Made by a program: the position numbers and the translations under genes. Below are positions 6,068 to 13,633 of a stretch of 13,633 nucleotides of DNA, piece after piece. Origin of the DNA: Gammaproteobacteria bacterium (lineage in GTDB: Bacteria > Pseudomonadota > Gammaproteobacteria > S012-40); NCBI GenBank assembly GCA_026982215.1, contig JALSHN010000296.1:1-13633 (forward strand), read 5' to 3'. Every line of letters begins with the position of its first letter. Within the stretch, counting starts at the first letter, position 1. The notes under the pieces were generated by a model. It made no database searches, had not been told where the DNA came from, and saw only the letters and a list, made by a program, of their open reading frames with translations.

Positions 6068-7414
6068 ATGCCGTTTCGTATCGCCTTGAGTGGACTGCAC
6101 GCCGCCTCCGCGGATCTGCGGGTCACCGGTAACAACATCGCCAACGCCGCCACCACCGGTTTCAAAGGCTCGCGGGCGGAGTTCGTCGATGTCTACGCCG
6201 CCGCCTACGGCGCCATCACCCAGATCACTTCCGGCTCCGGGGTGCGCACCGCCAACATTCGTCAGATCTTCTCCCAGGGCAACATCGAATACACCGACAA
6301 CTCCACCGATCTGGCCATCACCGGCCAGGGGTTTTTCATCGTCGAAGACGAAAAGGGGCGTTACCTCACCCGTAACGGCGTTTTCGGTCTCGACCGCGAC
6401 GGCTACGTGGTCAACACCACCGGCCAGACGCTCCAGGTCTTCCCGCCGGTGACCGTGGGCACCACCACCACCTTCAACACCGGCACCCTGGTGGACCTGC
6501 AACTGCAGAACACCATCGGTGCCCCGGTGGCCACCGACCGGGTGCAGGTGAACGTCAACGTCGATGCCGACCTCACTCCCTTCAACATCGCCGCCGGCGC
6601 CCTGCACGACGTCACCACCTCGCCCTTCGACCCCACCGACCCCACCACCTACAACCACGTCACCGCCACCACCGTCTACGACTCGCTCGGTGCACCGCAC
6701 GTGGTCTCCATGTACTACCGCAAGGTCTCAGACGGCACGGTGAACAACGCCTGGCAGATGTTCCTCTACGTGGACGGCTCGCCGGTGAACCCCTCCGACG
6801 ACGGCACCGCCAGCGGCGGTTCCTCGCCCAACCCTGCGGCGGTGCTGGAGTTCAATGCCGACGGCACCCTGGCCCAGACCCGCTACGTGGATGCCGGCGG
6901 CACCAGCCAGGTGAGTGCCACCCCCGACGAGCTGGTCTATCCCCCCATCAATCTCACCACCGGCGCCGCGCCCTTGCAGCTCACCTTCGATCTCGGTGAC
7001 ACCACCCAATACGGCTCCGAATTCGCGGTCAACACCCTGTCGCAAAACGGTTTCACCACCGGCCGGCTCACCGGTTTCGACGTGGAGGAGAACGGCATCG
7101 TCTATGCCCGCTACACCAATGGCAACGCCGAGATCCTCGGCATGGTGGCGCTGGGCAATGTCCCCAATCCCCAAGGGCTGCGCCAGAAGGGGGACTCCCT
7201 GTGGGTGGAGACCTACGACGCCGGCGATCTGGTGCTGGGTCAGCCCGGGACCGCCAGCCTGGGGCTGATCCAGTCCGGGGCGCTGGAATCCTCCACCGTG
7301 GAGCTCTCCGATGAATTGGTCAACATGATCACCGCCCAGCGCAACTACCAGGCCAACGCCCAGGTGATCTCCACCGCCGACCAGATCACCCAGACCCTGC
7401 TCAATATCCGCTGA
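6068..7414 (+). CDS. flgE: Flagellar hook protein FlgE
   Basis: The 448-aa product starts with the hook/rod signature (FRIALSGLHAASADLRVTGN, then NIANAATTGFKGSRAEF, residues 3-39), followed by QGNIEYTDNSTDLAITGQGF, typical of FlgE, and a YLTRNGVFGLDRDGYVVN strand. A Thr/Asp-rich variable middle region (about residues 130-310) forms the surface domains of the hook. The C-terminus has GALESSTVELSDELVNMITA and QRNYQANAQVISTADQITQT, which form the inner tube. It polymerises into the universal joint outside the cell. The length sits in the middle of the family range. GAAGGAGAGAG, a strong ribosome site, precedes the ATG. No promoter was seen in the 41-bp gap before it. The long minus-strand frames opposite it are shadows. 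Confidence 0.97.
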   Translation: MPFRIALSGLHAASADLRVTGNNIANAATTGFKGSRAEFVDVYAAAYGAITQITSGSGVRTANIRQIFSQGNIEYTDNSTDLAITGQGFFIVEDEKGRYLTRNGVFGLDRDGYVVNTTGQTLQVFPPVTVGTTTTFNTGTLVDLQLQNTIGAPVATDRVQVNVNVDADLTPFNIAAGALHDVTTSPFDPTDPTTYNHVTATTVYDSLGAPHVVSMYYRKVSDGTVNNAWQMFLYVDGSPVNPSDDGTASGGSSPNPAAVLEFNADGTLAQTRYVDAGGTSQVSATPDELVYPPINLTTGAAPLQLTFDLGDTTQYGSEFAVNTLSQNGFTTGRLTGFDVEENGIVYARYTNGNAEILGMVALGNVPNPQGLRQKGDSLWVETYDAGDLVLGQPGTASLGLIQSGALESSTVELSDELVNMITAQRNYQANAQVISTADQITQTLLNIR

Positions 7415-7429
7415 GGCTAGGGGGCTGCC

Positions 7430-8170
7430 ATGGACCGCATGCTCTACATCGGCATGTCCGGGGCCAAGGAGACCCTCCTGGCCCAGGCGTTGAACAACCA
7501 CAACCTGGCCAACGTCAGCACCACCGGTTTCCGCGCCGACCTCTCCCAGGCCCGCTCCATGCCGGTGTTCGGCCCGGGCCTGCCTTCGCGGGCCTACGCC
7601 CTCAGCGAACGTCCCGGCATCGATTTCACCCCCGGGCCCATCCAGACCACCGGCCGCGATCTGGACGTCGCCATCCGCGGCCGGGGGTTCATCGCCGTCC
7701 AAGCCCCCGACGGCAGCGAGGCCTACACCCGCGCCGGCGATCTCGCCATCTCCCCCGAGGGGCTGCTGGTCACCGGTACCGGACTGCCGGTACTCGGCGA
7801 GGGCGGACCGATCACCGTTCCCCCCGCCCAGAGCCTTTCCATCGGCAGCGATGGCACCGTGAGCATCATTCCCCTGGGGCAGGCGGCCAACACCCAGGCG
7901 GCGGTGGACCGTATCAAACTGGTGAACCCGCCGCTGGAGGAACTGGAGAAGGGCGAAGACGGCCTGTTCCGTGGCCCCGGCGGCGCCACCTACCCCGCCG
8001 ATGCCGCGGTCACCCTGGTCTCCGGCGCCCTGGAGGGGTCCAACGTCAGCCCCGCCCAGGCATTGGTGCGCATGATCGAGCTCTCGCGCCAGTTCGAGCT
8101 TCAGGTCAAGGCGATGAAGACCGCCCAAGAGAACGACGAAGCCACCGCACGCCTGTTGCGCATCGGCTGA
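7430..8170 (+). CDS. flgF: Flagellar proximal rod protein FlgF
   Basis: The 246-aa product begins MDRMLYIGMSGAKETLLAQ, followed by the rod signature NNHNLANVSTTGFRADL. It has the beta-domain segments DLDVAIRGRGFIAVQAPDG and AYTRAGDLAISPEGLLVTGT and ends with the C-terminal helix SGALEGSNVSPAQALVRMIE and MKTAQENDEATARLLRIG. It resembles FlgG but is shorter and lacks the FlgG-specific segment, which fits FlgF. It completes the proximal rod. The gene is 15 bp behind flgE with a weak AGGGGG ribosome site. The 164-bp gap that follows holds a new promoter, so flgF is probably the last gene strictly dependent on the flgB promoter. Confidence 0.95.
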   Translation: MDRMLYIGMSGAKETLLAQALNNHNLANVSTTGFRADLSQARSMPVFGPGLPSRAYALSERPGIDFTPGPIQTTGRDLDVAIRGRGFIAVQAPDGSEAYTRAGDLAISPEGLLVTGTGLPVLGEGGPITVPPAQSLSIGSDGTVSIIPLGQAANTQAAVDRIKLVNPPLEELEKGEDGLFRGPGGATYPADAAVTLVSGALEGSNVSPAQALVRMIELSRQFELQVKAMKTAQENDEATARLLRIG

Positions 8171-8280
8171 TCCCCCCCGGGCCAAGGACGGCCCTTCCCC
8201 TTGCCGCCCCGGCAACTCCCCGCCGCTTTCCTTCCTTCATGTCCCCGCCCGAGGCCCGCCAGGGTGCGCCGTTCCCCGCA
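8171..8280 (+). other. C-rich intergenic leader between flgF and flgG with two short hairpins
   Basis: This pyrimidine-rich stretch holds two small inverted repeats: GGGCC/GGCCC (8179-8194) and TTGCC/GGCAA (8201-8215). Neither is followed by a T-run, so no intrinsic terminator is called; weak attenuation is possible. No coding frame with family signals was seen here. Confidence 0.35.
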
Positions 8281-8296
8281 TGGCACCAACCTTGCC
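8281..8296 (+). promoter_or_regulatory. Sigma-54 (RpoN) -24/-12 promoter for flgG-flgH-flgI
   Basis: TGGCACC (8281-8287), a 4-nt spacer AACC and TTGCC (8292-8296) match the sigma-54 consensus, with GG and GC exactly 12 bases apart and the strongly conserved TGGCAC intact. The predicted start is about 8307, some 28 nt before the flgG ATG. It lies in the only long gap of the flg cluster, which supports its reality. Confidence 0.78.
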
Positions 8297-8334
8297 TACT
8301 CCCCCGGTGAGACACAACCACACGAGGACCCGCC

Positions 8335-9120
8335 ATGGAACGCGCACTGTGGATCTCCAAGACCGGCCTGGACGCGCAACAGACGCGCATGGCGGTCATC
8401 TCCAACAACCTGGCCAACGTCGGCACCACCGGCTACAAGAAGGCCCGGGCGGTGTTCGAGGACCTCATCTATCAGAACGTCCGCCAGCCCGGCGCCCAGA
8501 CCAGCGAAAACACCACCCTGCCCTCCGGGCTGATGCTCGGATCCGGGGTGCGCACCGTCGCCACCCAGAAGATCTACGCCCAGGGCAACCTGGTGAACAC
8601 CGAAAACAGTTTCGATCTGGCCATCCAGGGGCGGGGATTCTTTCAGATCCTGCTTCCCGACGGCACCCTGGGTTACACCCGCGACGGCAGTTTCCAGGTG
8701 GATGCCCAGGGCAACCTGGTCACCGCCGCCGGCTACCTGGTGCAGCCCGGCATCACCATCCCCCCCGATGCCCAGAGCATCACCATCGGTGCCGATGGCA
8801 CGGTGACTGTCACCACTCCCGGGGCGGTGGAAGGCAATAACGTCGGCCAACTGCAACTGGCCGACTTCATCAATCCCGCCGGGCTGCAACCCCGGGGCGA
8901 AAACCTCTACCTGGAGACCGTGGCCTCCGGTCCGCCACGGGTGGCGGTTCCCGGTTTCGACGGGGTCGGCGGCCTGATCCAGGGCGCCATCGAGTCCTCC
9001 AACGTCAACGTCGCCGAGGAACTGGTCAACATGATCGAGACCCAGCGCGCCTACGAGATGAACTCCAAGGCCATCTCCGCGGTGGACGGCATGCTCCGCT
9101 ACATCAGCAACAACACCTGA
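8335..9120 (+). CDS. flgG: Flagellar distal rod protein FlgG
   Basis: The 261-aa product has the normal FlgG length and near-canonical sequence. It opens MERALWISKTGLDAQQTRMA, then VISNNLANVGTTGYKKARAV, followed by the FlgG-specific region YQNVRQPGAQTSENTTLPSG (residues about 47-66), which stiffens the rod, then SFDLAIQGRGFFQI and YTRDGSFQVDAQGNLVTAAG. The C-terminal helix is SSNVNVAEELVNMIETQRAY and ISAVDGMLRYISNN. It forms the long distal rod through the P and L rings. A GAGGA ribosome site precedes the ATG. Its own sigma-54 promoter upstream allows flgGHI to be expressed independently of flgBCDEF. Confidence 0.98.
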   Translation: MERALWISKTGLDAQQTRMAVISNNLANVGTTGYKKARAVFEDLIYQNVRQPGAQTSENTTLPSGLMLGSGVRTVATQKIYAQGNLVNTENSFDLAIQGRGFFQILLPDGTLGYTRDGSFQVDAQGNLVTAAGYLVQPGITIPPDAQSITIGADGTVTVTTPGAVEGNNVGQLQLADFINPAGLQPRGENLYLETVASGPPRVAVPGFDGVGGLIQGAIESSNVNVAEELVNMIETQRAYEMNSKAISAVDGMLRYISNNT

Positions 9121-9128
9121 GGTGTGAG

Positions 9129-9797
9129 ATGAAACGCCTGATCCCCTGGTTGCTCCTCCCCTTGGCCGGCTGTGCCGTCACCCCCGTCCCTCCCCCCGAT
9201 CCTGGCTTCGTGGCGGTGCGCCCGCAGGTGGCCGTCCCCCCGCCCCGGCAGGACGGTAGCCTGTATCAGGACGGCTACGGCACCAGTCTGTTCACCGACC
9301 CCTCGGCACGGCGGGTGGGGGATCTCATCACCGTGATCCTCGAGGAACGCACCCAAGCCAAAAAGAGCGCCACCACCTCGGCGGACAAACAACAAAGTGT
9401 CGATGTCCCCGTACCCACCCTGTTCGGCGGCGGTGTCACCTTCCGCGGCCAGAACGTCCTCGAGACCTCCCTCTCCGCCACCCGGACATTCAAGGGCCAG
9501 GGCAACTCGGCCCAGAGCAACAGCCTCACCGGCCAGATCACCGTCACCGTGGCCGAGGTCCTGCCCAACGGCAACCTGTGGGTGCAAGGGGAAAAACGCC
9601 TCACCCTCAACGAAGGCTCGGAATTCATCCGCTTCTCCGGCGTGGTGCGCCCGGAGGACATCCGCGGCGACAACACCATCCTCTCCAGCCAGGTGGCCGA
9701 CGCCACCATCGTCTACTCCGGCCAGGGCACCCTGGCCGAAGTCAATCGCCCCGGCTGGCTGGCGCGTATCATGAACAGCCCGTGGTGGCCATTCTGA
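9129..9797 (+). CDS. flgH: Flagellar L-ring protein FlgH (outer-membrane lipoprotein)
   Basis: The 222-aa product starts with a lipoprotein signal, MKRLIPWLLLPLAGC, with the lipobox cysteine at residue 15, followed by Ala, as expected for outer-membrane lipidation. FlgH motifs are present: SLYQDGYGTSLFTDPSARRV, GDLITVILEERTQAKKSATT, GNLWVQGEKRLTLNEGSEFI, FSGVVRPEDIRGDNTILSSQ and the terminal VNRPGWLARI. FlgH forms the L ring that bushes the rod in the outer membrane, which confirms a Gram-negative host. Its GAGGTG ribosome site overlaps the flgG stop, eight bases ahead, and it ends 10 bp before flgI. Confidence 0.97.
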   Translation: MKRLIPWLLLPLAGCAVTPVPPPDPGFVAVRPQVAVPPPRQDGSLYQDGYGTSLFTDPSARRVGDLITVILEERTQAKKSATTSADKQQSVDVPVPTLFGGGVTFRGQNVLETSLSATRTFKGQGNSAQSNSLTGQITVTVAEVLPNGNLWVQGEKRLTLNEGSEFIRFSGVVRPEDIRGDNTILSSQVADATIVYSGQGTLAEVNRPGWLARIMNSPWWPF

Positions 9798-9802
9798 GGT
9801 GA
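9796..9802 (+). promoter_or_regulatory. flgI ribosome binding site (decides the start)
   Basis: GAGGTGA overlaps the flgH stop and lies 5 nt before the ATG at 9808. The in-frame GTG at 9799 is part of this site, so starting there is unlikely. Confidence 0.7.
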
Positions 9803-9807
9803 ATGCC

Positions 9808-10899
9808 ATGCGCATCCTTGCGATCCTGTGCCTGCTCCTTGCCACCGTCCCCGCCCAGGCCGAACGCATCAAAGACCTGGCCTCGGTGGCCGGCGTGCGC
9901 CCCAACCAACTGGTGGGTTACGGGTTGGTGGTCGGCCTGGACGGCTCCGGCGATCAATCCACCCAATCCCCCTACACCGTCCAGAGCCTGAAGGCCATGC
10001 TGGCCAAATTCGGCATCGTCCTGCCCCCCGGGGTCACGCCCAAGCCCAAGAATGTCGCCGCGGTGGCGGTGCACGCCGAGTTGCCGCCCTTTGCCAAACC
10101 CGGCCAGACCATCGACGTTACCGTCTCCTCCATCGGCAACGCCAAGAGCCTGCGCGGCGGGGCCCTGCTGATGACCCCCCTCAAGGGCCCCGACGGCAAG
10201 GTCTACGCCATCGCCCAGGGCAACCTGGTGGTCTCCGGCTTCGGGGCCGCCCAGGACGGCTCGCGGGTGACGGTCAACATCCCCTCCGCCGGCCGCATCC
10301 CCAACGGCGCCATCGTCGAACGCACCGTGCCCACCGGTTTCGCCCAGGGCGACATCCTCACCCTCAACCTCCACGAGCCCGATTTCACCACCGCCCAGCG
10401 CCTGGCCCAGGCCATCGACCACACCCTCGGCGCCGGCACCGCCTACCCGGTGGACGCCGCCTCGGTGCAGGTGCGCGCTCCCCGAGACCCCGCGCAGCGG
10501 GTAGGCTTTCTCTCGGTGCTGGAAAACCTGGAACTGGACCCTGGCGAGGCCCCCGCCAAGGTGATCATCAACTCCCGCACCGGCACCGTGGTCATCGGCT
10601 CCCACGTGCGCGTCACCCCCGCCGCCGTGGCCCATGGCAACCTCACCGTGCGGGTCACCGCCAAGCCGGTGGTCAGTCAGCCCGCCCCCTTCTCCCAAGG
10701 ACAGACCCAAGTGGTGCCGCGCACCGACATCGAGATCGAACAGGAGAAGAACCGCATGTTCGTCTTCGAGGCCGGGGTGTCGCTGGACGAGATCGTCCGC
10801 GCGGTCAACGGCGTCGGCGCCGCCCCCGGCGACCTGGTGGCCATCCTCGAGGCCTTGAAACAGGCCGGTGCCCTCAAGGCCCAACTGATCGTCATCTGA
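9808..10899 (+). CDS. flgI: Flagellar P-ring protein FlgI (periplasmic)
   Basis: The 363-aa precursor begins with a Sec signal peptide (MRILAILCLLLATVPAQA, probable cleavage after residue 18). The mature protein starts ERIKDLASVAGVRPNQLVGY, then GLVVGLDGSGD, the standard FlgI opening. Further signatures are TPKPKNVAAVAVHAELPPFA, SIGNAKSLRGGALLMTPLKG, VYAIAQGNLVVSGFG, INSRTGTVVIGSHVRVTPAA and the end LVAILEALKQAGALKAQLIV. FlgI forms the P ring at the peptidoglycan layer with the chaperone FlgA, whose gene is absent here. It is the last flagellar gene in the window: flgJ, expected next in most gammaproteobacteria, is replaced by katG after a 92-bp gap. No T-run terminator was found between them. 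Confidence 0.97.
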   Translation: MRILAILCLLLATVPAQAERIKDLASVAGVRPNQLVGYGLVVGLDGSGDQSTQSPYTVQSLKAMLAKFGIVLPPGVTPKPKNVAAVAVHAELPPFAKPGQTIDVTVSSIGNAKSLRGGALLMTPLKGPDGKVYAIAQGNLVVSGFGAAQDGSRVTVNIPSAGRIPNGAIVERTVPTGFAQGDILTLNLHEPDFTTAQRLAQAIDHTLGAGTAYPVDAASVQVRAPRDPAQRVGFLSVLENLELDPGEAPAKVIINSRTGTVVIGSHVRVTPAAVAHGNLTVRVTAKPVVSQPAPFSQGQTQVVPRTDIEIEQEKNRMFVFEAGVSLDEIVRAVNGVGAAPGDLVAILEALKQAGALKAQLIVI

Positions 10900-10905
10900 G
10901 GTGTC

Positions 10906-10932
10906 TGAAGTTTTTCCATCCTGTGCCGATAG
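10906..10932 (+). promoter_or_regulatory. Sigma-28 (FliA)-type promoter upstream of katG
   Basis: TGAAGTTT (10906-10913), an exact 11-nt spacer and GCCGATAG (10925-10932) match the FliA consensus TAAAGTTT-N11-GCCGATAA at 7/8 in each half. The -10 half is identical to the one before cheV. The predicted start is near 10939-10940, leaving about 52 nt of leader to the katG ATG. A weak sigma-70 reading of the same bases (CTGAAG, 17 nt, GATAGT; 3/6 and 4/6) is possible but poorer. Confidence 0.65.
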
Positions 10933-10938
10933 TGCCCG

Positions 10939-10961
10939 CGGTGCCCCGCCACGGGGCGCCG
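10939..10961 (+). repeat. GC-rich hairpin in the katG leader / after flgI
   Basis: Arms CGGTGCCCCG (10939-10948) and CGGGGCGCCG (10952-10961) pair over 10 bp with one G-U and a CCA loop. No T-run follows, so it is not a canonical terminator. If the FliA-type promoter is used, the hairpin would sit at the very 5' end of the katG mRNA, a position known to protect messages from decay; it could also protect the 3' end of flgI read-through transcripts. Confidence 0.6.
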
Positions 10962-10991
10962 ATCGACCACCCCTAACACAAGGAAAACGCC

Positions 10992-13190
<2,199 letters not shown>

Positions 13191-13216
13191 GGCGGCGCGA
13201 TCTTCGCGGTGCTCTG

Positions 13217-13246
13217 CGGCGGGGGATGCCCCCGCCGTTTTTCTTT
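13217..13246 (+). terminator. Rho-independent terminator after katG
   Basis: Arms CGGCGGGGG (13217-13225) and CCCCCGCCG (13229-13237) form a perfect 9-bp GC stem with an ATG loop, followed directly by TTTTTCTTT (13238-13246). It ends the katG transcript. Read from the other strand, the hairpin lacks a T-run, so it is not an obvious terminator for prmC. Confidence 0.92.
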
Positions 13247-13268
13247 CCGGCCACCCCCGCGGGGGCGC
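13247..13268. repeat. Short GC palindrome beside the prmC stop
   Basis: CCCCCGCGGGGG (13254-13265) is a perfect 12-bp palindrome between the katG terminator and the prmC stop codon. It could help form an RNA end for the prmC transcript, but no T-run follows on the minus strand and no loop is available, so a terminator is not claimed. Confidence 0.35.
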
Positions 13269-13633
13269 TCACGCCGGCCGTCGCCCCAGGCTGACCCGCT
13301 CGATGCCGGCCAGGTCGGGGAGGGTGGCGATGGCCTCATAGCCGTGTTGCTGGAACAGTTCACGCACCGCCGGCCCTTGCTCGGCGCCATGCTCCAGCAG
13401 CAGCCAGCCACCGGGGTGGAGGTGGGCGGGGGCATGGTGGATCAGATGGCGCAACTGGGCCAGGCCCGAGTCGGCGGCCACCAGGGCCTCGCGCGGTTCG
13501 AAGGGCAGGCTGTCGCGGCCCAGGTGGGGGTCGTCGGGGGCGACGTAGGGCGGGTTGGCGCATACCACATGGCAGCGCTCGCCGGCCAGGGGCTGGAACC
13601 AGTCGCCGAGGCGCAGTTCGAAGTTGGCCACCT
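13269..13633 (-). CDS. prmC: Release-factor glutamine N5-methyltransferase PrmC (partial, N-terminus beyond window)
   Basis: The visible 120-odd C-terminal residues carry the catalytic motif NPPYV (in CHVVCANPPYVAPDDPHL), followed by LPFEPREALVAADSGLAQLR, the strand/helix HPGGWLLLEHGAEQGPAVRE and the end DLAGIERVSLGRRPA, which is the PrmC/HemK pattern. The enzyme methylates the Gln of the GGQ motif in release factors RF1 and RF2 using SAM. The frame continues to the window edge without an interruption; a GTG at 13631 is internal rather than the start, because the SAM-binding N-terminal half must lie upstream. It converges on katG, 78 bp apart. In gammaproteobacteria prmC usually follows prfA, which would lie outside the window. 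Confidence 0.94.
   Translation of the reverse strand, partial: VANFELRLGDWFQPLAGERCHVVCANPPYVAPDDPHLGRDSLPFEPREALVAADSGLAQLRHLIHHAPAHLHPGGWLLLEHGAEQGPAVRELFQQHGYEAIATLPDLAGIERVSLGRRPA

Noticed and set aside
6728..8215. 495-codon minus-strand frame opposite flgE-flgF
   Set aside because: Gly-rich antisense product spanning two certain genes; no motifs.
10939..10975. Intrinsic terminator between flgI and katG
   Set aside because: A good hairpin exists, but the following bases are mixed and C-rich with no T-run.
10900..10991. OxyR or Fur-type operator before katG
   Set aside because: No ATAG/CTAT spaced repeats or Fur-box-like dyad were recognised by eye; a weight-matrix scan would be needed to exclude a weak site.
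13629..13631. GTG as a true start for a short 120-aa protein on the minus strand
   Set aside because: The frame stays open to the edge, and the visible part is only the second half of PrmC, so this GTG is an internal valine codon.

Overview
The window comes from a high-GC bacterium, most likely a gammaproteobacterium with a polar-type flagellum. The order cheV-cheR-flgBCDEFGHI is the arrangement known from Vibrio- and Pseudomonas-like genomes, and the -24/-12 (sigma-54) promoter matches fit that type of flagellar hierarchy. I cannot name a genus; the high GC and gene content would suit lineages such as Chromatiales/Ectothiorhodospiraceae, but that is a guess.

Layout. (1) Positions 1-2508, minus strand: a tightly packed operon read right to left. 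It holds a universal-stress-family protein, an MtfA-type M90 zinc peptidase (ATGA stop/start overlap) and a probable outer-membrane lipoprotein with LVIVD/beta-propeller-like repeats, which is cut by the window edge and overlaps the peptidase gene by 65 bp. (2) 2509-2624: divergent intergenic region with a sigma-28 (FliA) promoter match facing cheV and a weaker extended -10 facing the stress gene. (3) 2625-4446: cheV and cheR, overlapping. (4) 4447-4499: a short gap with a strong sigma-54 promoter match nested in a 32-bp near-palindrome that ends at the flgB ribosome binding site. (5) 4500-10899: flgB, C, D, E, F, G, H, I, which build the rod, hook, hook cap and L/P rings; a second sigma-54 match sits in the only long gap, before flgG. 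(6) 10992-13190: katG, a catalase-peroxidase with all key catalytic residues, followed by a clear rho-independent terminator. (7) 13269-13633, minus strand: the C-terminal part of prmC.

Working together, cheV/cheR supply chemotaxis adaptation, and flgB-I supply the rod-hook structure and its rings. flgJ, flgK and flgL are absent after flgI, and flgA/flgM/flgN are absent before cheV, so this cluster is cut at both ends relative to the common arrangement.

The most interesting observation is that katG, which sits where flgJ would be expected, is preceded by a 7/8 + 7/8 match to the FliA promoter with the exact 11-nt spacer. Its -10 half is identical to the one before cheV. The region therefore reads as sigma-28, sigma-54, sigma-54, sigma-28 along one strand, which suggests that a peroxide-detoxifying enzyme has been placed under late flagellar (FliA/FlgM checkpoint) control. 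This is inferred from sequence alone. No tRNA, rRNA, CRISPR, insertion sequence or integrase was seen.
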